48,112 nt of DNA from a virus, in IMG/VR virus record IMGVR_UViG_3300032117_000047, positions 1-48,112 of that record; one strand, written 5' to 3'. A program made the translations under genes and the position numbers. Every line of letters starts with the position of its first letter. Position 1 is the stretch's first letter. This document shows, piece after piece, positions 21,885 to 29,503 of this stretch. A model generated the notes under the pieces. The model searched no databases. It worked only from the letters and a program-made list of their open reading frames with translations, and was not told the origin of the DNA.

Positions 21885-21912
21885 TTGCAAAAACATTATT
21901 TTGATGTATATT
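21885..21912 (+). promoter_or_regulatory. Candidate promoter of the second virion block
   Basis: TTGCAA (21885-21890) and TATATT (21907-21912) are 16 bases apart, as in the 11431-11458 promoter. It restarts rightward transcription past the capsid terminator and the leftward HNH/GNAT pair. TTGCAA is self-complementary, so it could also serve as -35 for a weak leftward promoter. Confidence 0.5.
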
Positions 21913-21931
21913 AAGAACTATCTGGGTGTTT

Positions 21932-21979
21932 GCTTATACCGCCACTGCCCCAGCAGACGATGCAACGATTGGTATAAGC
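21932..21979 (+). promoter_or_regulatory. Stem-loop in the 5' leader of the gene at 22000
   Basis: GCTTATACC and GGTATAAGC form a perfect 9-bp inverted repeat around a 30-base loop that itself contains CTGC-CCCA-GCAG. It lies between the promoter and the ribosome binding site AAGGAAAT. It may stabilise the message or tune translation; with CTTTTGC after it, it is a poor terminator. Confidence 0.5.
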
Positions 21980-21999
21980 CTTTTGCATAAGGAAATATC

Positions 22000-22710
22000 A
22001 TGGGTCGTTCCACTTTTGAAGGTCCAATTTTAACTGGTGACCAGCGTTTTGGTCCGCAGCGTGACGTTGGTTACACAATACTCCAACAAGCAATTCTCCT
22101 TGACTTTTCTAAGTCAACCACTGGCGCAGCAGGTTACGGTGGTGCTTCCACCCAGTTTGCAACGGCAAACAACATCCCTAACCAATTAGCTACGATTTAC
22201 GCTCCACAGTCGGGTACATATAGCACTTCTGGTCCTTCGACCACTTCAAATACTCCTACGGCTGATGCGTCAGGCACTAACTACCGTGGCGCAGTTTTTA
22301 CGTTGCCACAAGGCTCATACATCAGCAACATTTACATTGACCAGTTGGTTCAGCCTACTGACGGTACGAACGCTGTAACTGCAATTCAGCCTTATGTTTC
22401 AAACGACTTTGCTACCGCAGCAGGTGTTTATGCTACGTTTGGTTCGATTACCGGCGGTACGATTGGTCGCACTACTGCTACGTTTACTGCTACTCAGTAT
22501 GCTAACGCATCGTCCACATTGCAAGACGTACAAAACTTGCAGCCCGGTCAACAGCCAACATGGTTTAGCCAAGTCGTTGTTACACTGAAGATGACTGTAG
22601 CTTCGTTGGGTTCGGTTAACGCAGGTAAATTTAACATCATCGTGCAGTACACCCAGCCTGATACCAATATCGGTAACAGCACAACGTACCCATACGGTAA
22701 CTTTGACTAA
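22000..22710 (+). CDS. Virion structural protein (236 aa)
   Basis: A low-charge protein rich in Thr, Ser, Ala and Gly opens MGRSTFEGPILTGDQRFGPQ. It contains QGSYISNIYIDQLVQPTDGT and a C-terminal beta-rich section with KMTVASLGSVNAGKFNIIVQ. Composition and the expected high expression (own promoter, leader stem-loop and terminator) suggest an abundant capsid decoration or head-surface protein. No family is recognised with certainty. Confidence 0.65.
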   Translation: MGRSTFEGPILTGDQRFGPQRDVGYTILQQAILLDFSKSTTGAAGYGGASTQFATANNIPNQLATIYAPQSGTYSTSGPSTTSNTPTADASGTNYRGAVFTLPQGSYISNIYIDQLVQPTDGTNAVTAIQPYVSNDFATAAGVYATFGSITGGTIGRTTATFTATQYANASSTLQDVQNLQPGQQPTWFSQVVVTLKMTVASLGSVNAGKFNIIVQYTQPDTNIGNSTTYPYGNFD

Positions 22711-22719
22711 TGTCTGAGT

Positions 22720-22740
22720 GGGGGCGAAAGCCCCCTTTTA
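22720..22740 (+). terminator. Rho-independent terminator after the gene at 22000
   Basis: GGGGGC-GAAA-GCCCCC forms a 6-bp GC stem with a tetraloop, followed by TTTT. With the upstream promoter it makes the 22000 gene a separate, probably strongly expressed unit. Confidence 0.88.
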
Positions 22741-22761
22741 CCAAATCTTTAGGAGTGAATA

Positions 22762-25323
22762 ATGGGTGCATGGAATCTGTTAAATTATTTCTCGCCAAGC
22801 AACGGGCAAGGACAAAACAACCAGACCGGTAACATTGGGGTTCAAACTCCTAGTACGCCTTGGACTGGTTTAGATGGAGCGGCGCAATTTGTAGCTCCAC
22901 AGCGGCTGCGTGATGTAGTCGGTAAGTTAAAAGTATCGCAATCACAGAACATTTACGATGCTGATTTTGAATACGGTGTCCAGCCTTTGCGTTGGGAGCA
23001 GTACATCAATAACGTATCTGGTCAAGCATCTATCGTGCAAAACCCCGGTCTTGGTGGTGTAAGCATGACAATCGGCGGCGGTAACGTCCCCGGTGATATT
23101 ACAATTCGTCAGTCCCGTCCTTACCATCGCTACCAACCCGGTAAGACGATGTACATGGCATCAAACGTAAACTTCGGTACGTCATTAAACGGACAGTATC
23201 AGCGTGTTGGTATTTTTGATGATTCCAACGGCATTTTCTTTATGCAGCAAGGTACGCCTACTGCTACCAACCCATATGCAATGAGCGTAGTAGTTCGTTC
23301 TGATTCGGGTGGTTTGCCAGTTGATACGGTAATTGACGCAGCACAATGGAACGGTAACAAGCAGATTCGTGATTCGTTAGACTGGACTAAGGTTCAGATG
23401 ATCTGGATGGAATACGCATGGTATGGTGCTGGTGCTTTGCGTTGGGGTGTAGTCCTTAACGGCGAGCCTTACATCCTGCATCAGATTGGTACTGCTAACT
23501 CATCGTTTACGGGTAGTCCACAACTTAAACCTTGGAGCCGTACAGGTAACTTACCAGCACGTTATGAGCAGCGTGACAACGGAAGCACTGGCTCATCGGT
23601 AATGACGCACTATGGTGTGTCCATTTTGATTGAAGGTAGTATTGATAAACAGCGTGGTTTTACTTATTCATATGGTAATAATGCTGCAACTCAAAACCGT
23701 GCAGTACCCGCTTCGTCAATCCGTTACCCAGTAACATCGTTCCGTATGAGAGCAATGGGCGCTGATATTTTCGATCAGACTAACGCAGCAGCTACGGGCG
23801 GTACAAATACTTCACTTACGATTAGTGCATCAACTCCAGCGATTTCTTCCGTTGTTGGTCAGCCTAACGGCGGTCAGGCTCTGGTAACTTTTGCTTCGGC
23901 TCATGGTTATGCTGTAACTAACACGGCTAACGCTAACAGCCCAGCACAATACGTAACGCTAAGTTCGTTTACTGAAACGGGTACGGTTGCCACAGGAAAC
24001 TACGCATTTGCTGGTACGACTTTAACAGTAACAACGGCTGTAGCCACCGGCGTATTGCAAGCGGGTATGGTGTTGTCTGGTACAGGTATTTCTGGTACGC
24101 CTACGATTGTTAAACAATTAACAGCAACTAGCTCAGCAGTTGGATCACAAGCTTATGCAAGTGGTGGTGCGGTAGGAACAAGCGTAGTAACTCTTGCTGC
24201 GGGTACATCGTTTGCAATTGGTCAATTAGTGGCTGGTACAGGTATCCCTGCTGGTACATTTATCACTGCTGTTAACGGCGCAACGATTACTGTTAGTAAC
24301 GCATTTACTGCACAGGTTGCTGGTACAGTTACTTCGTATACAGCAGGTGGTCTTGGTACTTATCAAGTAAGCGTAAGCGGATTAAGTGCTACTGGTACAT
24401 TAACTGCAACAACTACTTATGCAGCACAAACTTGGTTGATTCAAAACGTACCAACTACAACGACCATGATCCTACCGATCCAGTTGTTAAGCGGTGCAAC
24501 GCTGACCTCAACCCCAACAGCAACTTACTGGGGCGTAAACCAATTTGTTGGTAAGTTTGTTTATTATCAAGCAAGTCTTCCAACCATCAGTTCAGTTGCT
24601 GCGGCTACAAGTGCTACAGTTGGTGGTGTTACGATTTACTCAGCGGTAATTACATTCTCTTCTGCACATAACTTAAAGCAGGGCGATGTGATTTATATCT
24701 CTGGTGCAACACCAACAACTTATAACGGTATATTCCAAGTAAACATACCAGCTACAAACCCAACGACTACAGTTTCAATTTCGTTCGGTCCTACTACGCC
24801 GGGTGCGTATACTTCTGGTGCAACTGCTGTTTCGCCGTACACAGGTCGTATTACATCCAACACAACTAGCGCATTGACTTTTGGCGATGTTGTAACTGGA
24901 TTACCTTTGGCTAACGCACCTGCCTCTGGAAATATGTATCAGATTGGTCTGATTGATCGTGGTCAATTATTGCCACAGACGCTGCTGCTTAATGCTTCGG
25001 CTACTTGTTTGGTTGAGTTGATTTCAAGTACACCTACTAACGAACTTTCCTTACAAAATGCAAACTTTGTGGCGCTTAACAAACTAGGTTCTTACAACTC
25101 ATTTGCTGAGCAAGACTTAAGTGCAATTAACTTGGCTGGTGGTGAAGTGGTGTATGCGTTCTCTACGGCTAATAACGGTCTGCAACAGCTTGATTTGACC
25201 AACTTCTTCCCAGTGTTAACTAACATTAAAGGTAACGTAGCTGATATTCTTACAGTTGCTGTAACTTCTTCTGCTGGTGCTACACTGCAAGTTAACGTGG
25301 TCTGTCAGGAAGCGATGGCATAA
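22762..25323 (+). CDS. Large virion surface protein with inserted beta-modules (853 aa)
   Basis: Residues 1-330 form a conserved-looking globular part (DADFEYGVQPLRWEQYINNV, later KVQMIWMEYAWYGAGALRWG and GVSILIEGSIDKQRGF). Residues about 340-700 are Thr/Gly/Val-rich modules of the type GMVLSGTGISGTP and LVAGTGIPAGTFITAVNGAT, which recur in fibres and other surface proteins. A third part (to 853) is globular again. It could be a head fibre, neck or baseplate-type surface protein; the assignment is from composition and context. Its ribosome binding site is AGGAG. Confidence 0.65.
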   Translation: MGAWNLLNYFSPSNGQGQNNQTGNIGVQTPSTPWTGLDGAAQFVAPQRLRDVVGKLKVSQSQNIYDADFEYGVQPLRWEQYINNVSGQASIVQNPGLGGVSMTIGGGNVPGDITIRQSRPYHRYQPGKTMYMASNVNFGTSLNGQYQRVGIFDDSNGIFFMQQGTPTATNPYAMSVVVRSDSGGLPVDTVIDAAQWNGNKQIRDSLDWTKVQMIWMEYAWYGAGALRWGVVLNGEPYILHQIGTANSSFTGSPQLKPWSRTGNLPARYEQRDNGSTGSSVMTHYGVSILIEGSIDKQRGFTYSYGNNAATQNRAVPASSIRYPVTSFRMRAMGADIFDQTNAAATGGTNTSLTISASTPAISSVVGQPNGGQALVTFASAHGYAVTNTANANSPAQYVTLSSFTETGTVATGNYAFAGTTLTVTTAVATGVLQAGMVLSGTGISGTPTIVKQLTATSSAVGSQAYASGGAVGTSVVTLAAGTSFAIGQLVAGTGIPAGTFITAVNGATITVSNAFTAQVAGTVTSYTAGGLGTYQVSVSGLSATGTLTATTTYAAQTWLIQNVPTTTTMILPIQLLSGATLTSTPTATYWGVNQFVGKFVYYQASLPTISSVAAATSATVGGVTIYSAVITFSSAHNLKQGDVIYISGATPTTYNGIFQVNIPATNPTTTVSISFGPTTPGAYTSGATAVSPYTGRITSNTTSALTFGDVVTGLPLANAPASGNMYQIGLIDRGQLLPQTLLLNASATCLVELISSTPTNELSLQNANFVALNKLGSYNSFAEQDLSAINLAGGEVVYAFSTANNGLQQLDLTNFFPVLTNIKGNVADILTVAVTSSAGATLQVNVVCQEAMA

Positions 25324-25324
25324 C

Positions 25325-25579
25325 ATGGCTAAGAAAAATCCCTCCCTTGCTGTTGGTCGTGGTGAAAAGCTTCCAGTATCAAAGGGAGCGGGTTTAACTG
25401 CCAAAGGTCGTGCTAAGTACAATGCAGCAACTGGATCCCATCTAAAAGCTCCACAGCCTGAAGGTGGCCCACGTAAGAAGTCGTTTTGCGCTCGCATGAG
25501 CGGTATGCCCGGCCCGATGAAAGATGAAAACGGTAAACCTACTAGGAAAGCTGCAAGTCTTAAAAGGTGGAAATGTTAA
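25325..25579 (+). CDS. Small conserved basic phage protein (84 aa)
   Basis: The start at 25325 (MAKKNPSLAVGRGEKLPVSK) is two bases after the previous stop; an upstream frame extension runs into the large surface gene. The protein is Lys/Arg/Gly-rich, contains SKGAGLTAKGRAKYNAATGS and ends SLKRWKC. I recognise it as a small protein conserved in many phages (I believe DUF6321), function unknown. Its KGAGLTAKGRAK segment resembles the RGxGhxxRGK motif of other small proteins in this block. Confidence 0.8.
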   Translation: MAKKNPSLAVGRGEKLPVSKGAGLTAKGRAKYNAATGSHLKAPQPEGGPRKKSFCARMSGMPGPMKDENGKPTRKAASLKRWKC

Positions 25580-25827
25580 TGAGCATCGAAAACTTAACTA
25601 AAGACGAGTTGCTAGATTTAGTGAAAGAAGCTATTAAAGAAGCAGTCGATGCCCACCCCCTATCCGAAGAAGAGATCAGATGGGTAAGAATGGCAATAGA
25701 GAATGAAGCTAGACGCGGCGAATTCCGTAAAGCTATAATTGATAAAACACTTGGTGGTTTGGCTTGGTCTGCTTTATGTGGTATAGGTTATTTTGCGCTA
25801 GAGTTTATTAAGAATCATTGGAAATAA
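25579..25827 (+). CDS. Small membrane-anchored protein, possibly holin-like (82 aa)
   Basis: I choose the ATG at 25579, overlapping the previous TAA by one base, because AGGTGG lies eight bases upstream. An acidic helical N-terminal half (TKDELLDLVKEAIKEAVDAH) is followed by RWVRMAIENEARRGEFRKAI and one hydrophobic span (LGGLAWSALCGIGYFALEFI, about residues 58-77), with a short basic end. The layout resembles single-span class III holins or related phage membrane proteins. A dedicated holin is also present at 37607, so the role is open. Confidence 0.65.
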   Translation: MSIENLTKDELLDLVKEAIKEAVDAHPLSEEEIRWVRMAIENEARRGEFRKAIIDKTLGGLAWSALCGIGYFALEFIKNHWK

Positions 25828-25828
25828 C

Positions 25829-26413
25829 ATGCCAAGTACAAGTGCTAAGCAACATCGTTTTATGGAAGCAGTAGCCCACAACCCGGGGTTTGCAAAAAAA
25901 GCGGGAGTACCTCAATCAGTAGGTAAAGACTTTTCAGCAGCAGACAAAGGCAAATCATTTAAAGAAGGCGGAGTTATGAAAGAATCTAAGTCAGAAATGA
26001 AGAAAGAAATGGCTGCTGATAAGAAGCAAGACGTTGCCATGATTAAGAAGGCTTTTAAAGAGCATGATGCTCAAGAACATAAAGGCCAAAAGGGTACTAA
26101 GATCGCTCTCAAAAAAGGTGGTAACGTGAAAAAAATGGTAAAAGGTGGTACGGCTGAAACGATGGGTCCCAAAGGAATGGGTAAAGATGTCGAAGCTGGC
26201 TCAAATAAATTGGGTAAGTTTGGTCAATCTAAAGTCCAAAAGCGTGGTATGACCCGTGGTATGAACCTTGGCGATTCTGGTCCTACGATGGGTATGGAAG
26301 GTGGTGGTATGAAGAAAGGCGGCAAAACTAAAAAGATGGCCTCTGGTGGTATGGCCTCCTGCCGTGCGGATGGTATCGCCCAACGTGGCAAAACCCGTGG
26401 TAAATATTGTTAA
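25829..26413 (+). CDS. Lys/Gly-rich small virion-region protein with MASGG and RGK motifs (194 aa)
   Basis: The N-terminal 40 residues (SAKQHRFMEAVAHNPGFAKK, then GVPQSVGKDFSAADKGK) are a conserved phage segment I recognise without a function. The rest is low-complexity Lys/Gly/Met, with ALKKGGNVKKMVKGG, MKKGGKTKKMASGGMA and a C-terminal RADGIAQRGKTRGKYC. Very basic, it could bind DNA inside the head or be a virion-packaged peptide. It lies in a run of very small genes with tight spacing. Confidence 0.72.
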   Translation: MPSTSAKQHRFMEAVAHNPGFAKKAGVPQSVGKDFSAADKGKSFKEGGVMKESKSEMKKEMAADKKQDVAMIKKAFKEHDAQEHKGQKGTKIALKKGGNVKKMVKGGTAETMGPKGMGKDVEAGSNKLGKFGQSKVQKRGMTRGMNLGDSGPTMGMEGGGMKKGGKTKKMASGGMASCRADGIAQRGKTRGKYC

Positions 26414-26422
26414 GGAACTACT

Positions 26423-26608
26423 ATGAAACCCCAAATTACTAAAGAAAAAATGGAACCTATGTCAGGTTCTTACATGAAACATCACGATGACTTTATTAGT
26501 CAGCATGAAGAAGGCGATCATAAGCATCACAGCGTCCACTATGGTAAGCATAAAGAAAGCCATAAAGTCCATGCCGACCATATCAAATCAAGCTTCATGG
26601 GTAAGTAA
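26423..26608 (+). CDS. Small His/Lys-rich protein (61 aa)
   Basis: A hydrophilic 61-residue protein has ten or more histidines (KHHDDFISQHEEGDHKHHSV), starting MKPQITKEKMEPMSGSYMKH. It might bind metal, but this composition could also be structural filler. It sits nine bases after the previous gene and abuts the next ATG. Confidence 0.6.
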   Translation: MKPQITKEKMEPMSGSYMKHHDDFISQHEEGDHKHHSVHYGKHKESHKVHADHIKSSFMGK

Positions 26609-26872
26609 ATGTTAGCCTCGCGTGGTATGGGGGATATCAACCCATCTAAGATGCCCGGTAAAAAGAAGATTGTCCGTAAAGATAATCCAAATGATGTCGA
26701 GGTATATAAACGCGGTGGAGAAGTATGGGAAAAACCTAGACCCAAAAGTTTAGGTAAACCCAAGAAGTTAAGTTCGGAAAAGAAGTCAAAAGCGAAAGAG
26801 ATGGCAAAAGCTGCCGGTCGTCCCTATCCAAATTTAGTTGATAATATACGAGCAGCAAGGAAAAAGAAATGA
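26609..26872 (+). CDS. Small conserved basic phage protein (87 aa)
   Basis: The protein begins MLASRGMGDINPSKMPGKKK and ends GRPYPNLVDNIRAARKKK, with a Lys/Pro-rich centre. The opening and closing segments resemble a small protein I have met in many podovirus virion blocks; function unknown. It starts immediately after the previous stop and overlaps the next gene by four bases. Confidence 0.72.
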   Translation: MLASRGMGDINPSKMPGKKKIVRKDNPNDVEVYKRGGEVWEKPRPKSLGKPKKLSSEKKSKAKEMAKAAGRPYPNLVDNIRAARKKK

Positions 26873-27108
26873 AAATCCTATTTAGTTTAGAACATACTGT
26901 AGCTGGGGATATCCTGAATATTCTGCGTCGTTTGCCATTCCAACCTCACTTCTTGGTAGACTTTGAAGCCCAGTTGGAGAAGATGGTTGCCGATCCTGCC
27001 GAAGCTGCTCCTGCTGTAGAACCCGCTGTTAGTGAGGCTCCCGCTGCCCCTGCCGCTCCCGCTGCCCCTGTTGTTGCCGATTCTGTTGCCGATCCTGAGA
27101 GCAAGTAA
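26869..27108 (+). CDS. Small hypothetical protein with Ala/Pro tail (79 aa)
   Basis: A folded-looking N-terminus (MKILFSLEHTVAGDILNILR) is followed from about residue 42 by an Ala/Pro/Val-rich tail (AAPAAPAAPVVADSV) of simple repeats. It overlaps the previous stop as ATGA and the next ATG as TAATG. No function recognised. Confidence 0.62.
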   Translation: MKILFSLEHTVAGDILNILRRLPFQPHFLVDFEAQLEKMVADPAEAAPAVEPAVSEAPAAPAAPAAPVVADSVADPESK

Positions 27109-27287
27109 TGGCTACGAAAAACTGGATTGCGGGTGCGATTAAAAAGCCCGGTGCTTTGCGTAAAGAGTTAGGCGCTAAAGAAGGTAAGCCTATTCCCGCT
27201 AAAAAACTAGCGGCAGCAGCAAAAAAGCCCGGTACAATCGGTAAACGTGCACGACTTGCAGAAACGCTTAAAGGCATGAAAAAGTAA
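27108..27287 (+). CDS. Small conserved basic phage protein (59 aa)
   Basis: A 59-codon frame reads MATKNWIAGAIKKPGALRKE, then LGAKEGKPIPAKKLAAAAKK and ends KRARLAETLKGMKK. It is strongly basic. The KNWIAGAIKKPGALRKELG opening followed by IPAKKL is a pattern I know from many phage genomes, function unknown. It shares TAATG junctions with both neighbours. It is below the length at which many gene finders call. Confidence 0.78.
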   Translation: MATKNWIAGAIKKPGALRKELGAKEGKPIPAKKLAAAAKKPGTIGKRARLAETLKGMKK

Positions 27288-28210
27288 TGACAACATCTAG
27301 CACGGATGTATTTAACTTACAGCTAACTGAGTTAGTTGAGGAAGCATTTGAGAGATGCGGTAAGGAGATGCGTTCAGGCTATGATTTGCGTACTGCTCGT
27401 AGAAGTTTAAATTTACTGACGATTGAATGGTCTAACCGTGGTATTAACTTGTGGACGATTGAGCAAGGTCAGATACCAATCAACATCAATGCTGGACAGA
27501 TTAGCTACCCTATCCCTGTAGATACAATTGATTTGTTAGACCATGTTATTAGGCAAGGTACTGGACAAAATCAAACTGATATCAATATCACACGTATCTC
27601 AGAATCAACATATAGCACCATTCCAACTAAAAATGCGGAAGGCAGACCGATTCAGGTATGGGTAGATAGACAATCAGGTAATTCAAACGCCGTTGCTTCT
27701 ACGACTATTACATCCAGCATTAGCTCTACGGATACGACGATTACAGTACTTAATCCAGTTGGATTACCAACTCAAGGCTATATTCAGATTGATAGTGAAA
27801 TCATTTTGTACCAAAACATAAGTGGAAACCAGTTATTAAATTGTTACCGTGGTCTGGCTAATACAGTTGCAACATCCCATACCGCGCCTGCTACAGTAAC
27901 TCGTGTATTTCTACCTAACATCAACATTTGGCCCACAGGCAACCCCGGTACTCAGTACACATTTATATATTGGCGGCTACGTCGCTTACAGGATGCGGGT
28001 AATGGTATTACTACACAGGATGTTCCTTTTCGCCTCATCAACGCCTTGGTGGCAGGTCTTGCTTGGTATCTTGTTGCTAAGTTGGATGGGATAGATCCGC
28101 AACGCGCCATGATGTTAAAAGCGGAATATATGGAGCAGTGGGACTTAGCATCTTCGGAAGATCGAGAGAAAGCACCTGTAAGGTTTGTACCTAGACAATT
28201 GTTTTATTGA
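27287..28210 (+). CDS. Head-to-tail connector/adaptor (P22 gp4-like candidate)
   Basis: Residues 1-135 (LTELVEEAFERCGKEMRSGY, LNLLTIEWSNRGINLWTIEQ) and 205-307 (QDVPFRLINALVAGLAWYLV, QWDLASSEDREKAPVRF) form a helical adaptor of the kind that binds under the portal in P22-type phages. Residues about 136-207 are an inserted beta-module (YIQIDSEIILYQNISGNQLL, YRGLANTVATSHTAPATV), also present in the nozzle candidate at 38569. The identification is from pattern and position, not from a search. Confidence 0.68.
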   Translation: MTTSSTDVFNLQLTELVEEAFERCGKEMRSGYDLRTARRSLNLLTIEWSNRGINLWTIEQGQIPININAGQISYPIPVDTIDLLDHVIRQGTGQNQTDINITRISESTYSTIPTKNAEGRPIQVWVDRQSGNSNAVASTTITSSISSTDTTITVLNPVGLPTQGYIQIDSEIILYQNISGNQLLNCYRGLANTVATSHTAPATVTRVFLPNINIWPTGNPGTQYTFIYWRLRRLQDAGNGITTQDVPFRLINALVAGLAWYLVAKLDGIDPQRAMMLKAEYMEQWDLASSEDREKAPVRFVPRQLFY

Positions 28211-28218
28211 GGTAGATT

Positions 28219-28662
28219 ATGGCTGATTTAAAGCTTACCCCTCAAGAACAAAAAATAGTTGATTATCATAGAAACAATATTAAATTTAATAATGTTGGAA
28301 GAGATGAAGAAGGCAACCCAGTAACCGTGTGGAGTACTGGGGTTGAAATGGAATCAGGACCATATAAAGGTAAGTTTGCTTCTGTTCCTGGATACATAGC
28401 CGGTAAAAAAATAGATGATCCTGAGCTTGTTAAGGATTATTGGCGGTCTGAAATAAATAAAGGTAAGTGGCCTGTTTACGATTCAAGCAAAGAGTTAAAC
28501 AGAAGATCCAAGGAAATCCATTCTATTATGGAAGACGAAGTTGATGAGGCTAAGAAAGCTGGAAAATCGTCTGAATATAAAAAGGGTGGCAAAGTAAAAA
28601 GTAATGTCGTGCGAGGTCATGGTATAGAGCGTCGCGGCAAAACTAAAGGTAGGTTTGTATAA
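28219..28662 (+). CDS. Hypothetical protein with C-terminal RGK motif (147 aa)
   Basis: The N-terminal 115 residues contain PVTVWSTGVEMESGPYKGKF and KDYWRSEINKGKWPVYDSSK, likely one small alpha/beta domain without a recognised family. A Lys/Gly linker leads to RGHGIERRGKTKGRFV, matching the ends of other small proteins here. It starts eight bases after the connector. A packaged or ejected protein is a possibility. Confidence 0.68.
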   Translation: MADLKLTPQEQKIVDYHRNNIKFNNVGRDEEGNPVTVWSTGVEMESGPYKGKFASVPGYIAGKKIDDPELVKDYWRSEINKGKWPVYDSSKELNRRSKEIHSIMEDEVDEAKKAGKSSEYKKGGKVKSNVVRGHGIERRGKTKGRFV

Positions 28663-29052
28663 ATGCCTTCAAAATTTGCTAGTGGTAAATATGCAATTGC
28701 CGAATGTGATCGTTGTGGGCAAAGATATAAACTTAGTGAGCTGAAAAAAGAAGTAATTAAGACTAAACTGTTTCAGATTAAGGTTTGTAAAACTTGTTGG
28801 GACCCAGATCAACCACAACTATCATTAGGTCTTTATCCGGTTAATGACCCACAAGCTGTACGGGAACCAAGGCCAGACGTGAGTTATTATAGTTCTGGAT
28901 CGAGTTCTAGCGGGTATCCATCTGATGGTAGTAGGCAGTTTCAATGGGGATGGAGTCCAGTAGGTGGTGCAAGTTCATTTGATACAGTACTTACACAAAA
29001 TGATTTAATTTTAAACATATCAATTGGCACAGTAACGATTGCCACTACGTAG
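28663..29052 (+). CDS. Zinc-ribbon phage protein (129 aa)
   Basis: The N-terminus (MPSKFASGKYAIAECDRCGQ, later VCKTCW) has two CxxC pairs spaced like a zinc ribbon. QPQLSLGLYPVNDPQAVREP and a Ser/Gly-rich tail of about 45 residues follow. Proteins with an FASGKYA opening and CxxC pairs recur between connector genes of podoviruses, by familiarity. Role unknown; a head-tail joining role is possible from position. Confidence 0.75.
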   Translation: MPSKFASGKYAIAECDRCGQRYKLSELKKEVIKTKLFQIKVCKTCWDPDQPQLSLGLYPVNDPQAVREPRPDVSYYSSGSSSSGYPSDGSRQFQWGWSPVGGASSFDTVLTQNDLILNISIGTVTIATT

Positions 29053-29061
29053 GAGTATATT

Positions 29062-29247
29062 ATGGGATACAGAAGCGCAGCAGATGGCGTAACTAAATCG
29101 GGTAAAACTAAGGGTAAAAACTTTGGTGACGATGGTAAAAAAATGGGTATTGAAGGCGGCAAAGGTAAGAAGGGCGCATCGTCCGTTACCGGTGAAGCTA
29201 TGAAAAAAATGGGTCGCAATATGGCTCGTGCAATGAATCAAAAGTGA
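29062..29247 (+). CDS. Small basic Gly/Lys-rich protein (61 aa)
   Basis: The protein reads MGYRSAADGVTKSGKTKGKN, followed by FGDDGKKMGIEGGKGKKG. The N-terminus contains the same ADGhxxxGKTKG pattern that ends the 147-aa and 194-aa proteins. It is probably disordered and DNA- or protein-binding. Ribosome binding site AGGAG. Confidence 0.65.
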   Translation: MGYRSAADGVTKSGKTKGKNFGDDGKKMGIEGGKGKKGASSVTGEAMKKMGRNMARAMNQK

Positions 29248-29254
29248 GTTAATC

Positions 29255-29500
29255 ATGGCTAAAAACAACAAACCCGCTAGCACATATGCAAAACCGCATA
29301 CGATGTCAGGTAAAACTGTTACAGGCGAAATACCTAAAGTTTCCTATGCTACTGAAAAGGCTGCTCTCAAGGTTGGTGTGGCTGATCCTGTTCCTAATGG
29401 TGTTAGTTATGGAATGGGTGAAATGAAAGAAGGTGGTATTGAAACTCGTGGTAATGGTGCGGCTACTAAAGGTCGTAAAGCATATGGTCCTATGGCGTAA
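29255..29500 (+). CDS. Small protein with C-terminal RGxGAAxKGR motif (81 aa)
   Basis: The sequence starts MAKNNKPASTYAKPHTMSGK and ends ETRGNGAATKGRKAYGPMA. The terminal motif is a variant of the shared tag, and RGxGAAxKGxxxxG ends are known to me from small proteins of marine and freshwater phages. It is expressed just before the second connector gene. Function unknown. Confidence 0.68.
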   Translation: MAKNNKPASTYAKPHTMSGKTVTGEIPKVSYATEKAALKVGVADPVPNGVSYGMGEMKEGGIETRGNGAATKGRKAYGPMA

Positions 29501-29503
29501 GAT

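Noticed and set aside
25277-25324. N-terminal extension of the 84-aa basic protein.
   Set aside because: It would overlap the large surface-protein gene by 48 bases, whereas the ATG at 25325 sits two bases after that stop.
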